From contig SLSE01000014.1 in the NCBI GenBank assembly GCA_007130585.1, forward strand, positions 1 through 27,358: 27,358 nt of DNA, in the 5' to 3' direction. Source of the DNA: Syntrophomonadaceae bacterium (lineage in GTDB: Bacteria > Bacillota > Dethiobacteria > DTU022). Shown here piece by piece: positions 1-6,885 of the stretch (the first letter of the stretch is position 1; each line of letters starts with the position of its first letter). Below the pieces are notes generated by a model that worked only from the letters and a program-made list of their open reading frames with translations, made no database searches and was not told the DNA's origin. The position numbers were made by a program, and so were the translations under genes.

Positions 1-993
1 GATGTTTTAAGCGATCCCCAAAAAAGGGACCACTATGACCGTTTCGGCCATCAGGCAGAAAACGGGGGCGCGGGTTCAGGCTTCGGCGGTTTTGGCGGCT
101 CAGGAACCGGCGGTTTTGGTTTCGGCGGCGGCATAGATGAGATATTTGAACAGTTTTTTGGCGGGATGGGCGGAGGCGGCAGGCGCCGTCCCCCGGGCCC
201 GGAACAGGGCAACCATCTGCGCTATGATCTGGATATCACCCTTGAAGATGCCTACCGCGGTGATGAAAAAGTGATCGCTATTCCGCGGACTGAAACCTGC
301 CCGGAATGTAAAGGCAGCAGGGCCAGGCCCGGCACGAATCCCGAAACCTGTCCCGGTTGCGGCGGCAGCGGCCAGCAGCAGTTTGCCCGCAGCACACCTT
401 TCGGCCGCTTTATGAGCACCCAGGTTTGCAGCCACTGCCGCGGAGAGGGTTCGGTTGTCAGCGAACCCTGCCCGGAATGCAGCGGACAGGGCAGGTTGGT
501 CCGGGAAAGGAACATTGAGATTAAGATTCCTGCCGGCATCGAAGACGGTTCGCGCCTGCGGGTCAGGGGCGAAGGAGAAGCCGGCCTGCGGGGAGGACCT
601 CCGGGGGATCTTTACGTTGTAATCAGGGTCAGGCCGCACAAGAAATTCAAACGGCAGGGCAGTGATCTTATTCTGGAATTCACAATCGGCATCAGCCAGG
701 CCGCCCTGGGGTTAGAAACCGAAGTTCCCACCCTTGACGGCACGGCAAACTTGAGAATTCCGGAAGGAACCCAGCACGGGGCTGTTTTCCGCCTCAAGGG
801 ACACGGCATGCCGCACTTGAGGGGTTCAGGCAAAGGTGACCTGCGGGTAAAAGTGAAGGTAAAAGTTCCAAAACGTCTCAACCCCCGTCAAAAAGAAATC
901 CTTGCCGAATTTGCCCACCTGAGCGGCGAAGAGGTGGGGGTAGAAAATAGGGGCTTTCTTAACAAGGTAAAAGATGCTTTCAGCGGAGGGTAA
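1..993 (+). CDS. dnaJ: Chaperone DnaJ (Hsp40), 5'-truncated by window edge
   Basis: Co-chaperone that stimulates the DnaK ATPase and delivers unfolded cytosolic proteins. The frame is open from base 1 and starts inside the end of the J domain (DVLSDPQKRDHYDRFG), so the start codon and the HPD motif lie outside. A Gly/Phe-rich linker follows (about nt 60-165), then four zinc-binding repeats between about nt 298 and 492: CPECKGSR, CPGCGGSG, CSHCRGEG and CPECSGQG. The first repeat ends in Arg where the CxxCxGxG consensus has Gly, but all eight Cys are present. The C-terminal substrate-binding domains and a normal C-terminus follow. 330 codons are visible, so roughly 50 N-terminal residues are missing. 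The gene is probably distal in a dnaK operon lying upstream, which is inferred. In B. subtilis prmA follows dnaJ; here rsmE follows directly. Confidence 0.97.
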   Translation, partial: DVLSDPQKRDHYDRFGHQAENGGAGSGFGGFGGSGTGGFGFGGGIDEIFEQFFGGMGGGGRRRPPGPEQGNHLRYDLDITLEDAYRGDEKVIAIPRTETCPECKGSRARPGTNPETCPGCGGSGQQQFARSTPFGRFMSTQVCSHCRGEGSVVSEPCPECSGQGRLVRERNIEIKIPAGIEDGSRLRVRGEGEAGLRGGPPGDLYVVIRVRPHKKFKRQGSDLILEFTIGISQAALGLETEVPTLDGTANLRIPEGTQHGAVFRLKGHGMPHLRGSGKGDLRVKVKVKVPKRLNPRQKEILAEFAHLSGEEVGVENRGFLNKVKDAFSGG

Positions 994-994
994 T

Positions 995-1014
995 CCCCTC
1001 CCGGCCGGGAGGGG
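995..1014 (+). promoter_or_regulatory. Perfect 10-bp inverted repeat containing the rsmE ribosome binding site
   Basis: Bases 995-1004 (CCCCTCCCGG) and 1005-1014 (CCGGGAGGGG) are perfect complements that begin one base after the dnaJ stop. The GGGAGGGG half is also the SD of rsmE (ATG at 1018). In RNA the two halves would form a GC-rich hairpin, with a few central bases forced into the loop, and this would hide the ribosome binding site. No T-run follows, so it is not a Rho-independent terminator. A role in limiting rsmE translation, or in coupling it to dnaJ translation, is inferred. Confidence 0.55.
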
Positions 1015-1017
1015 CCA

Positions 1018-1776
1018 ATGCATTATTTCTTTTTAGAAGGAGAACCCCTCGTCGAGGGGGAAAACAGGGTTCTTTTTGAGCGGGACACTGCTCATGCTTA
1101 CCGGGTGTTGCGCCTGAGAGCAGGAGATGAGGTAGTTGTTGCCGATGGCCGCGGTACGGCACGGCAGGCGGTGGTAATTCATTCGTCACCCCGTGAGGTT
1201 TCGGTTTTGCCCGGCCGGAAGCTGCCTTCAGGAGAGCCCCCGCTAAGGATCACCCTTTTTCAGGCCCTGGTTAAGGGCGATAAAATGGATTTGATAATCC
1301 GGCAGGCTGTTGAGCTCGGGGTTTACCGCATTGTTCCTTTTATTTCCGCCCGGAGCATCCCGCAGCATGCCGACCGGCAGGAAGAGAAGAAGCATTTACG
1401 CTGGGAAAGCAAGATCCGGGCTGCTGCGGCCCAGTGCCGGCGCGCTTTTTTACCCCTCCTCGAGCCGGTGCGCTCTTTCGAGGCCGTCCTGCCTGAAATT
1501 ATGGGCGTCAAAACTTTTGTTCCCTGGGAAGAAGAAAGGGCTTTGCCGCTTGGCGCCCTTTTGAAAAAGCCCTGCCCCGAAGGCATGGCTGTTTTTTTTC
1601 TGATTGGCCCTGAAGGGGGTTTTGAAAAAGCGGAAGTAAATGCTTTGTTCCGGGCCGGCGCGGAAAAAGTCCACCTCGGGCCCCGCATCCTGCGCAGCGA
1701 AACAGCTGCTGCGGCAGTGATCACTATGGTTCAGGCTGCCTGGGGCGATCTGTCAGGGGAAGGTGAATGCGATTGA
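1018..1776 (+). CDS. rsmE: 16S rRNA (uracil1498-N3)-methyltransferase RsmE
   Basis: SPOUT-class, SAM-dependent methyltransferase making m3U1498 in helix 44 of 16S rRNA; B. subtilis YqeU is the equivalent. At 252 aa it has normal family length. An N-terminal PUA-like domain (MHYFFLEGE..., HAYRVLRLRAGDEV) is followed by the SPOUT domain. The C-terminal knot motifs LIGPEGGFEKAEV and LGPRILRSETAA form the SAM site and are intact. The ATG at 1018 is preceded by a strong SD that lies in an inverted repeat (995-1014). The 3' end overlaps mtaB by 10 nt, so the two are probably translationally coupled. Confidence 0.96.
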   Translation: MHYFFLEGEPLVEGENRVLFERDTAHAYRVLRLRAGDEVVVADGRGTARQAVVIHSSPREVSVLPGRKLPSGEPPLRITLFQALVKGDKMDLIIRQAVELGVYRIVPFISARSIPQHADRQEEKKHLRWESKIRAAAAQCRRAFLPLLEPVRSFEAVLPEIMGVKTFVPWEEERALPLGALLKKPCPEGMAVFFLIGPEGGFEKAEVNALFRAGAEKVHLGPRILRSETAAAAVITMVQAAWGDLSGEGECD

Positions 1777-3125
1777 AAAAGAAAGCGGCATTTTATACGC
1801 TTGGCTGCAAAGTTAACTTCTGTGAAACAGAATCGCTGCAGGTACTTTTTGAGAAAGCCGGTTTCGGTATAACCGGTTTTGATGACCGGGCCGATGTTTA
1901 CGTTATTAACACCTGCACGGTAACCGGGCACAGCGATCATAAATCGCGTAAAGCGATTCGCCGGGCCAGGCGGCGTTCTCCTGAAGCAATCATTGTAGCA
2001 ACAGGCTGCTATGCCCAGGGCGCCCCTGAACAGATCAGGGAGATGGGCCAGGCAGATTTAATTATCGGCAACCAGGGCCGCGATAAGCTGCCCGGATTGA
2101 TTAAATCATTGCAGGGCGATACGGTGCTCGACCTGGTTGTTTCCCACAAATCGGGCCAGGGATTCGAACTGCTTCCGCCGGCCGGGCGCAGGGGGCGGAC
2201 CAGGGGTTTTTTAAAAATACAGGAAGGCTGCAGCCACCAGTGCAGTTATTGCGTGGTGCCCCGGGTCAGGGGTCCGCTGCGCAGCATGCCCCCTTCTGAA
2301 GCTATGCTCAGGGCCAGGACCCTGGTCGACTCCGGCTGCAGGGAACTGGTCCTCACCGGCGTTCACCTCGGCCTTTACGGGGTGGATCTCCAGGGCGTGT
2401 CACTGGCCGGGCTGCTAAAGGAGCTGGAAACCATACCGGGCCTGCTGCGCCTTCGCCTGAGCTCCCTTGAGCCCTCCGATGTTAATGGTGAGCTGGTGGA
2501 GCAAATTGTTGACTCGAAACTGATCTGTCCGCACCTGCATATACCACTCCAGAGTGGCGACGGTGAAATTTTGCGCCTGATGAACAGGCCTTATGAACCG
2601 GTTGAATATCTTTACCTGGCCAGGTGGCTCAAGCAGACGATCCCGGGATTGTCTTTAAGCACCGACGTGATTGTCGGTTTCCCTGGCGAAACAGAAAAGC
2701 ATCACCGGCGCAGCATGAAGCTGATCAGCGATATCGGATTCAGTGGCCTTCATGTCTTCAAGTATTCACCGCGCCCCCTGACCCCGGCTGCAGATCTGCC
2801 GGACCAGCTGCCAAACCAGCTTAAAGAAGAGCGCAGCCGCGAGATGATCCGGCTTGGCGAACAGATGGCCTCCGATTACCGGAAGCAATTCTTAGGCACA
2901 GTTCAGCCCGTCCTGGTGGAAAAAGTTATCCCTTATGCGTATGGCGAAGGTTTCACACCCCACTACCTGCGGGTGAGAATAGAAACTGATATTAAGGCGG
3001 GCCACTGGCGGGGTCGGGAGATTGAAGCCGTCCTTGAGGCCGAAGAGGGCTCTTATCTTACCGCAAAGCACAAAAAAAAGCGACCGGGCAGGAAGCCCGG
3101 CCGCAGGGCAGATCAGCGCAAATAA
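1767..3125 (+). CDS. mtaB: tRNA t6A37 methylthiotransferase MtaB
   Basis: Radical-SAM enzyme converting t6A to ms2t6A at position 37 of ANN-decoding tRNAs; it corresponds to B. subtilis YqeV. The 452 residues show the MiaB/MtaB architecture. The N-terminal UPF0004 domain has its auxiliary-cluster Cys at about C14 (LGCKVNFCE), C50 (NTCTVTG) and C81 (GCYAQ). The radical-SAM CxxxCxxC is C155/C159/C162 (GCSHQCSYC), and a C-terminal TRAM region follows. The ATG at 1767 lies within the end of rsmE, with SD GGGGAAGG just upstream. The last 20 or so residues form a very basic tail (KKKRPGRKPGRR). This stretch is encoded by the same DNA that forms a reverse-strand terminator for the convergent HAD gene. 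The stop abuts the HAD stop with no spacer. Confidence 0.97.
   Translation: MRLKKKAAFYTLGCKVNFCETESLQVLFEKAGFGITGFDDRADVYVINTCTVTGHSDHKSRKAIRRARRRSPEAIIVATGCYAQGAPEQIREMGQADLIIGNQGRDKLPGLIKSLQGDTVLDLVVSHKSGQGFELLPPAGRRGRTRGFLKIQEGCSHQCSYCVVPRVRGPLRSMPPSEAMLRARTLVDSGCRELVLTGVHLGLYGVDLQGVSLAGLLKELETIPGLLRLRLSSLEPSDVNGELVEQIVDSKLICPHLHIPLQSGDGEILRLMNRPYEPVEYLYLARWLKQTIPGLSLSTDVIVGFPGETEKHHRRSMKLISDIGFSGLHVFKYSPRPLTPAADLPDQLPNQLKEERSREMIRLGEQMASDYRKQFLGTVQPVLVEKVIPYAYGEGFTPHYLRVRIETDIKAGHWRGREIEAVLEAEEGSYLTAKHKKKRPGRKPGRRADQRK
3072..3103 (-). terminator. Rho-independent terminator for the HAD/ylbF transcript, embedded in mtaB
   Basis: Read on the minus strand, a GC stem (CCGGGC at 3084-3089 paired with GCCCGG at 3095-3100, loop of 5) is extended by further pairs around one mismatch (3081-3083 with 3101-3103). 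It is followed directly by C and eight T (complement of the A-run 3072-3079). The hairpin starts about 22 bases past the HAD stop and lies wholly within the mtaB reading frame. On the plus strand no T-run follows the hairpin, so it should terminate only minus-strand transcripts. Confidence 0.8.
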
Positions 3126-3854
3126 TTACTGCTTTAATTCTTCCACAAAAGCTGCCAGTTCGCTGAGGTTCCCGCGATAGTTGCAGGAAGGCTCGGCGTT
3201 TCCCCGTTGAAGAATAAAATCTTCCACCAGGAAAGTTTCCATTCCGGTTTCCGAAGCGATCAGGTCTTCAAGGGTGTCATTGCCGGCCATCAGGCACTGG
3301 TGAGGGTTAAAACCGATCCTGTCAGCAATTTCGAGATAGTATTCTTTTTTTGGTTTGCAAAAATGCATATTTTCCATAGTCGTAATGAGCTGGAAATCAT
3401 TTGCGGAAAGGCCGGCCCAGGCCAGGCGCTGCAGGGTAGCTGCAGCCGGGAAGATCGGGTTTGTGGCCAGGATAAGGGCCAGGTTTTTACGTTTTGCCGC
3501 TGCAATCACAGCGCCGGAATAGGGATGCTCCCTGCCCCAGCAGCTAAGTCTGGCAAATTCGCGGCGGTAAAAATCATCGATCAACGGCCTGATTTGATCA
3601 TGGGAATACCCGATCCGGCGGCAGAACTCTTCATAAAAGACCACTTCATTCTTCATAGAGGGATCAGTATTTTCAACCGTTACGCGGGTTGACGCGAAGA
3701 GGTGCCTCACAAAATCATCCCTGTCCAGGTAGCCGGCAAACCTTTGGGAAAGCGCATCGACATAATCGAACATGAAACTGTCGAGATCAATATCAAGCAG
3801 GGTCCCGTCCAGGTCGATTAGCAGCGCCTTGTATTGTTTATGATTACTGTTCAT
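3126..3854 (-). CDS. HAD-superfamily phosphatase-like hydrolase
   Basis: Cytosolic haloacid-dehalogenase-fold hydrolase, probably a small-molecule phosphatase; the substrate cannot be read from sequence. Counted from the ATG at 3852-3854 (242 aa) the four HAD motifs are intact: motif I DLDGT (nucleophile D14, D16), motif II ATNP (T131/N132), motif III Lys in CKPKKEYY, and motif IV GNDTLED. A helical cap lies between motifs I and II. The start is uncertain. ATG 3854 fits the usual family N-terminus and could be reached by coupling to the ylbF stop at 3844-3846. TTG at 3891-3893 has a better SD (TGAGGA, about 5 nt away) but overlaps ylbF by 50 nt. The gene follows ylbF-like on the same strand and meets mtaB tail to tail. 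Confidence 0.87.
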   Translation of the reverse strand: MNSNHKQYKALLIDLDGTLLDIDLDSFMFDYVDALSQRFAGYLDRDDFVRHLFASTRVTVENTDPSMKNEVVFYEEFCRRIGYSHDQIRPLIDDFYRREFARLSCWGREHPYSGAVIAAAKRKNLALILATNPIFPAAATLQRLAWAGLSANDFQLITTMENMHFCKPKKEYYLEIADRIGFNPHQCLMAGNDTLEDLIASETGMETFLVEDFILQRGNAEPSCNYRGNLSELAAFVEELKQ

Positions 3855-4236
3855 AGCCCTGTTCATTGTCAAATAAATCTTCTGTGCTGCCAATCAGTTC
3901 CTCATCATAAATTTCACTGTTTGCTTCGCTGATAATTTTCTGGATATCCTGGAGCATGATCGATACCTTGTATTCTGCGTCCAGCAATCTCTTGATCAGC
4001 GTATTCATGCTGACCACATCAAATAATTTTTCCAGCTTATCCTTCTGTTCCGTGGAAATCTCTTCACCTGTAAGCTGCTTCTTATGCATGCTGAACTGTT
4101 CCTTGCGGAAGTCAAGCAGCATCTCCTTGGCAGAACTGTCAGTTTTTACGGCTTCCTGTGCTTCTTTCATTTCTTTAAATTCGGGAGATTCTCGTAAAGC
4201 TTTGGCAAGATTGTGAGCTGCATCGTAAGGATTCAT
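3844..4236 (-). CDS. YlbF/YmcA family protein
   Basis: 130-residue, all-helical, highly charged protein matching the YlbF/YmcA family (com_YlbF fold): an N-terminal NPYDAAHNLAKALRESPEFKEMKEA segment, then DSSAKEMLLDFRKEQFSMHKKQ and a long C-terminal helix. In B. subtilis YlbF (RicF) and YmcA (RicA) form a complex with YaaT (RicT) that modulates RNase Y, competence and sporulation. This copy has no cysteine, so it cannot bind an Fe-S cluster as the RicAFT complex does; it may be a paralogue rather than RicF itself. The ATG has a good SD (AGGTGG). A promoter is visible upstream (4268-4297). It overlaps the HAD gene by about 11 nt or more. Confidence 0.85.
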   Translation of the reverse strand: MNPYDAAHNLAKALRESPEFKEMKEAQEAVKTDSSAKEMLLDFRKEQFSMHKKQLTGEEISTEQKDKLEKLFDVVSMNTLIKRLLDAEYKVSIMLQDIQKIISEANSEIYDEELIGSTEDLFDNEQGYEQ

Positions 4237-4267
4237 AATAGCACCACCTGTATGTATAATATTTTAG

Positions 4268-4297
4268 ATTATATAGCTAATAATACGGTTTGCGCAA
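4268..4297 (-). promoter_or_regulatory. Sigma-A-type promoter for ylbF-like and HAD genes
   Basis: On the minus strand, -35 TTGCGC (complement of 4292-4297) and -10 TATAAT (complement of 4268-4273) are separated by 18 bases. Transcription would begin near 4261, about 25 bases before the ylbF-like ATG. It sits in the AT-rich 99-bp gap after mnmH, so this pair can be transcribed independently of mnmH. Confidence 0.65.
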
Positions 4298-4335
4298 TAC
4301 TTTCTTAAAGGATAACAAACATATTAAATATTCAG

Positions 4336-5403
4336 TTAAATTGTCCGGGCAGGCCTGCTGCCTGCAGGCCCTGTCTTTTGGGCTAATTCGATAATTTCTT
4401 CTACGGCAGAATCAATGTTTTCAACATCGATTACCGCTTCAAAACTTGAACACTCCGGCCGTGAATCGCTATAGAAGAGATCGTAATAATCGGTACACAT
4501 TATTTCAGCAAAACCGCGGTAATCTCCGCTCTCGAGCATAGCCAGCAGGTGTTCGGTCTTTTTGCAGCCCAGGCGCTTCTCCAGGGAATTCAGGGCAACC
4601 TTCAGTTCAGAAATCAAACGATCAGGCAGCGGTTCCGGAATATAGGTTTCGACAATGCGATCGACCCTGGTTTTAACAGATGCGGTCAAAAGAATCTGAA
4701 AACCTTTGTCCATAGCCTCTCCCAGGAAAGGAGGCAGGTAGATGTTCCCGATTCTGCGGCCTTCCCCCTCGATAAAGAAGTACGGCTCGCTCCCGAGCCT
4801 GTCTAATTCCTGCATCAGCAGCGCGTCAAAATCTTTTTGAGAGCGGCAGGAGTTTATCCCAACCGCTCCAAAAGCGGAACCACGATGGCCGGCAAGTCCC
4901 TCAAGGTCAAGAACGGGCAGCCCTTTTTCGCCCAGCTTATTGATTATAATTGTTTTGCCCACGCCGGTAAGCCCGTGCAGGACAAAAAGTTTGCTTTTCA
5001 ATTCATAGGAGGCGATTTTTCTGTTTATAAAATTGCGGTAAGCTTTATAACCCTTCTTTAACCGTAAGGTCTGAATGCCCGTAAGTTTCAGGACCTCGTA
5101 AAGACTTAAACTGCGCAAACCGCCTTTACGGCAGTAGAGCAGCGGTATTTTTTTGCCGCTGGCTTTAACAATTTTATCAACCAGGGCAGGCAATTTTGGC
5201 GCTACAATTTCGAGAGCGGCGCGGCGGGCTTCGCTTTCGCCCATCTGGTGGTATATAATACTTACCCTGCGGTGTTCCCGGTCGTCGAACAGGGGTATAT
5301 TTACGGCGCCGGGAATAGAAGCCGCTTCGTATTCGACCGGTGACCGGACATCGACAAACAAAACATCTGAACGTGTCAGCGCTTCGGATATTTCAATTTC
5401 CAA
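4336..5403 (-). CDS. mnmH: tRNA 2-selenouridine synthase MnmH (SelU/YbbB)
   Basis: Rhodanese-P-loop enzyme that replaces S2 of (geranylated) 2-thiouridine at wobble position 34 of tRNA Lys/Glu/Gln with selenium from selenophosphate. At 355 aa it has normal family length. The N-terminal rhodanese domain contains DVRSPVEYEAASIPGAVNIPL, with catalytic Cys C91 in YCRKGGLRS. The C-terminal P-loop domain has GLTGVGKT (about 144-151) and the family signature DLEGLAGHRGSAFG (about 166-179). The start is TTG at 5401-5403: a stop lies two codons upstream, no in-frame alternative fits the domain, and the SD is poor. The last codons contain a 7-bp hairpin without a T-run. selD is not in this window, so use of selenium is inferred from the family. 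Confidence 0.93.
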   Translation of the reverse strand: MEIEISEALTRSDVLFVDVRSPVEYEAASIPGAVNIPLFDDREHRRVSIIYHQMGESEARRAALEIVAPKLPALVDKIVKASGKKIPLLYCRKGGLRSLSLYEVLKLTGIQTLRLKKGYKAYRNFINRKIASYELKSKLFVLHGLTGVGKTIIINKLGEKGLPVLDLEGLAGHRGSAFGAVGINSCRSQKDFDALLMQELDRLGSEPYFFIEGEGRRIGNIYLPPFLGEAMDKGFQILLTASVKTRVDRIVETYIPEPLPDRLISELKVALNSLEKRLGCKKTEHLLAMLESGDYRGFAEIMCTDYYDLFYSDSRPECSSFEAVIDVENIDSAVEEIIELAQKTGPAGSRPARTI

Positions 5404-5518
5404 CCTGTCTCACACCCGTTCCCCTTTTTTTGCATCACACCGCTTGAGCGGATTGATTGCGGCAGCATCTACCATCAAGTCTAAACCGGCCCGCAACGGC
5501 GACTTTTTACTTAAATCA

Positions 5519-5547
5519 ATTATAGCCGAATGCGTTTATTGTTTAAA
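5519..5547 (-). promoter_or_regulatory. Promoter for mnmH with long leader
   Basis: On the minus strand, -35 TTTAAA (complement of 5542-5547), 17-bp spacer and -10 TATAAT (complement of 5519-5524). The start point would be near 5512, giving a leader of about 110 nt before the TTG start of mnmH. The leader holds a short CCGCT/AGCGG hairpin followed by a purine-rich stretch. Confidence 0.55.
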
Positions 5548-5723
5548 GAGCAAAAAGCAGCATTACTACTTCCGGCACTGATCCGGACCCGCTCGCCCGC
5601 CATTTTCCCGGCCGGGCCTTAAAAGGCTGAAACCGGTAATAGGTGCATACAGAAAAATTTATCCTCATAAAAGGTAATAGACAACTGTTTATCGAAATAG
5701 ACTTAACAGCACAGGCAATCTCT

Positions 5724-5752
5724 TTGATTGCAGCATTGGGCTGTGTTATAAT
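5724..5752 (+). promoter_or_regulatory. Sigma-A promoter for the HIT-rpsU-yqeY transcript
   Basis: -35 TTGATT (5724-5729), 17-bp spacer, -10 TATAAT (5747-5752). Transcription would start near 5759, giving a leader of about 14 nt that contains little more than the SD GGAGGA. Confidence 0.75.
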
Positions 5753-5772
5753 ACCGGTCAGGAGGAATTACA

Positions 5773-6135
5773 ATGTCGGCAGATTGCGTTTTCTGTAAGA
5801 TCATCAACCGGGATCTCGATGCTGATATAGTTTACGAGGATGAACAGGTTGTCGCGTTCAAGGATATAAACCCGGCGGCTCCTGTGCATATTCTCATTGT
5901 TCCGCATAAACATATCCCGACCCTGCTGGATCTTGAAGAGGATGATGAAGCCCTGATCGGCCATATGCACTCTGTTGCCAACCAGGTAGCCAGGGATTTT
6001 AAGCTGGATAAAAAAGGTTTCCGGGTGGTTATTAACTGCGGGGCAGATGCCGGACAGGTCGTTTTTCACCTTCACCTCCACCTACTGGGAGGAAGACCTT
6101 TGTTACAGACCATAGCCAAAGACAGAGGTGTTTAA
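5773..6135 (+). CDS. HIT (histidine triad) family protein, HinT-like
   Basis: Cytosolic nucleotide-binding hydrolase of the HIT superfamily; HinT-type members split purine nucleoside phosphoramidates and aminoacyl-adenylates. The 120 aa match the compact HinT length. The active site HLHLHLLGG has H99/H101/H103, with the middle His as expected nucleophile. The N-terminal CVFCKI (C5/C8) is the zinc pair common in bacterial members. Strong SD GGAGGA with 6-nt spacing. It is first in a likely HIT-rpsU-yqeY operon, an order that I recall from other Clostridia. Confidence 0.94.
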   Translation: MSADCVFCKIINRDLDADIVYEDEQVVAFKDINPAAPVHILIVPHKHIPTLLDLEEDDEALIGHMHSVANQVARDFKLDKKGFRVVINCGADAGQVVFHLHLHLLGGRPLLQTIAKDRGV

Positions 6136-6189
6136 AATTATTTATTCAAGTCTTTCAGGCACTGGTTTTCAGGAGAGGGGGGAAGAATT

Positions 6190-6363
6190 ATGGCGGAAGT
6201 AAAAATCGGAAAAAACGAGACCCTTGATAAGGCTCTGAAAAGGTTTAAAAAGCAATGTTCCCGTGCCGGAGTGTTATCCGAAGCCCGGCGCCGCGAGCAT
6301 TACGAAAAGCCCAGCGTACGCCGCAAGAAAAAAGCTGAGGCTGCGCGTAAAAGGCGCCGTTAG
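6190..6363 (+). CDS. rpsU: Small ribosomal subunit protein bS21
   Basis: 57-residue, very basic ribosomal protein that binds near the anti-SD end of 16S rRNA and assists initiation on mRNAs. Translation of 6190-6363 gives MAEVKIGKNETLDKALKRF..., then CSRAGVLSEARRREHYEKPS and a Lys/Arg-rich C-terminus, which is diagnostic of bS21. The SD is GGGGGGAAG. It sits between the HIT protein and yqeY, as in many Bacillota. Confidence 0.97.
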   Translation: MAEVKIGKNETLDKALKRFKKQCSRAGVLSEARRREHYEKPSVRRKKKAEAARKRRR

Positions 6364-6387
6364 ATTAATACGGGGGGTGGCCTGCTT

Positions 6388-6840
6388 ATGCCGGAAACTG
6401 CACTGGCGCAGAAACTCTTAGCTGATCAGAAGGAAGCGATGAAGGCTAAGGACAAGTTCCGTCTTTCTGTAATTCGCATGTTGCGCTCAGAACTGCAGAA
6501 TGAAGCCATAGCAAAAAATGCCCCGCTTGATGACAGGGAAGAACTGGCTGTCCTGACCAGGGAAGTGAAAAGAAGAAAAGATGCTTTAAAAGACTTTGAA
6601 CGGTCAGGCCGGCCGGATCTTGTAGAAAGCCTGAATTTGGAAATAGAGATTCTGGGCAAATATCTTCCGGAACAGCTTTCCGACCGGGAGCTTAAGAAAA
6701 TTGTCCTGGAAGCTATAGCCGAAAGCGGAGCGACCTCCAGGCAGGAGATGGGTAAAGTTATGAGCCTGCTGATGCCCCGTATTAAAGGCAGGGCTGATGG
6801 GAATAAAGTGCGTCAACTGGTTGAAGAACATCTGGAATAA
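6388..6840 (+). CDS. yqeY: GatB/YqeY domain protein
   Basis: 150-residue protein resembling the C-terminal tRNA-binding tail domain of GatB in the tRNA-dependent amidotransferase; stand-alone function is unknown. It starts LAQKLLADQKEAMKAKDKFRLSVIRMLRSEL and carries KYLPEQLSDRELKKIV and GATSRQEMGKVMSLLMP, all typical of YqeY. The conserved pairing with rpsU is seen here (24-nt gap, SD GGGGGGTGG). A terminator follows directly. Confidence 0.95.
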   Translation: MPETALAQKLLADQKEAMKAKDKFRLSVIRMLRSELQNEAIAKNAPLDDREELAVLTREVKRRKDALKDFERSGRPDLVESLNLEIEILGKYLPEQLSDRELKKIVLEAIAESGATSRQEMGKVMSLLMPRIKGRADGNKVRQLVEEHLE

Positions 6841-6843
6841 AAA

Positions 6844-6869
6844 CCCGGTCTGTACGGCCGGGCTTTTTT
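6844..6869 (+). terminator. Rho-independent terminator after yqeY
   Basis: CCCGGTC (6844-6850) pairs with GGCCGGG (6856-6862) through one G-U pair around a 5-nt loop, followed by C and six T (6864-6869). It closes the HIT-rpsU-yqeY unit 4 bases after the yqeY stop. The nfeD gene begins 16 bases later, so partial read-through is likely its source of transcription, since no separate promoter fits in the gap. Confidence 0.85.
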
Positions 6870-6885
6870 ACAGGGGGAGCCTGAA

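Larger units (their letters stand above)
5404..5772. other. Divergent intergenic region, no gene seen
   Basis: 369 bp between mnmH (-) and the HIT gene (+). It holds one promoter facing each way and a roughly 110-nt mnmH leader. A cluster of small GC-rich hairpins lies near 5569-5640: TCCGG/CCGGA, the palindrome CCCGGCCGGG, and GCCTT/AAGGC. I see no convincing ORF with an SD, no tRNA TψC-like motif and no terminator with a T-run. Whether the hairpin cluster is a small RNA or only spacer cannot be decided from one sequence. Confidence 0.6.

Noticed and set aside
4345..4375. GC-rich hairpin at the 3' end of mnmH as a terminator
   Set aside because: The 7-bp stem GGCCTGC/GCAGGCC is real, but no T-run follows on the minus strand.
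5452..5515. Possible tRNA or selenocysteine-related RNA in the mnmH leader
   Set aside because: No acceptor stem pairing or TψC-type GGTTCGA motif could be found.
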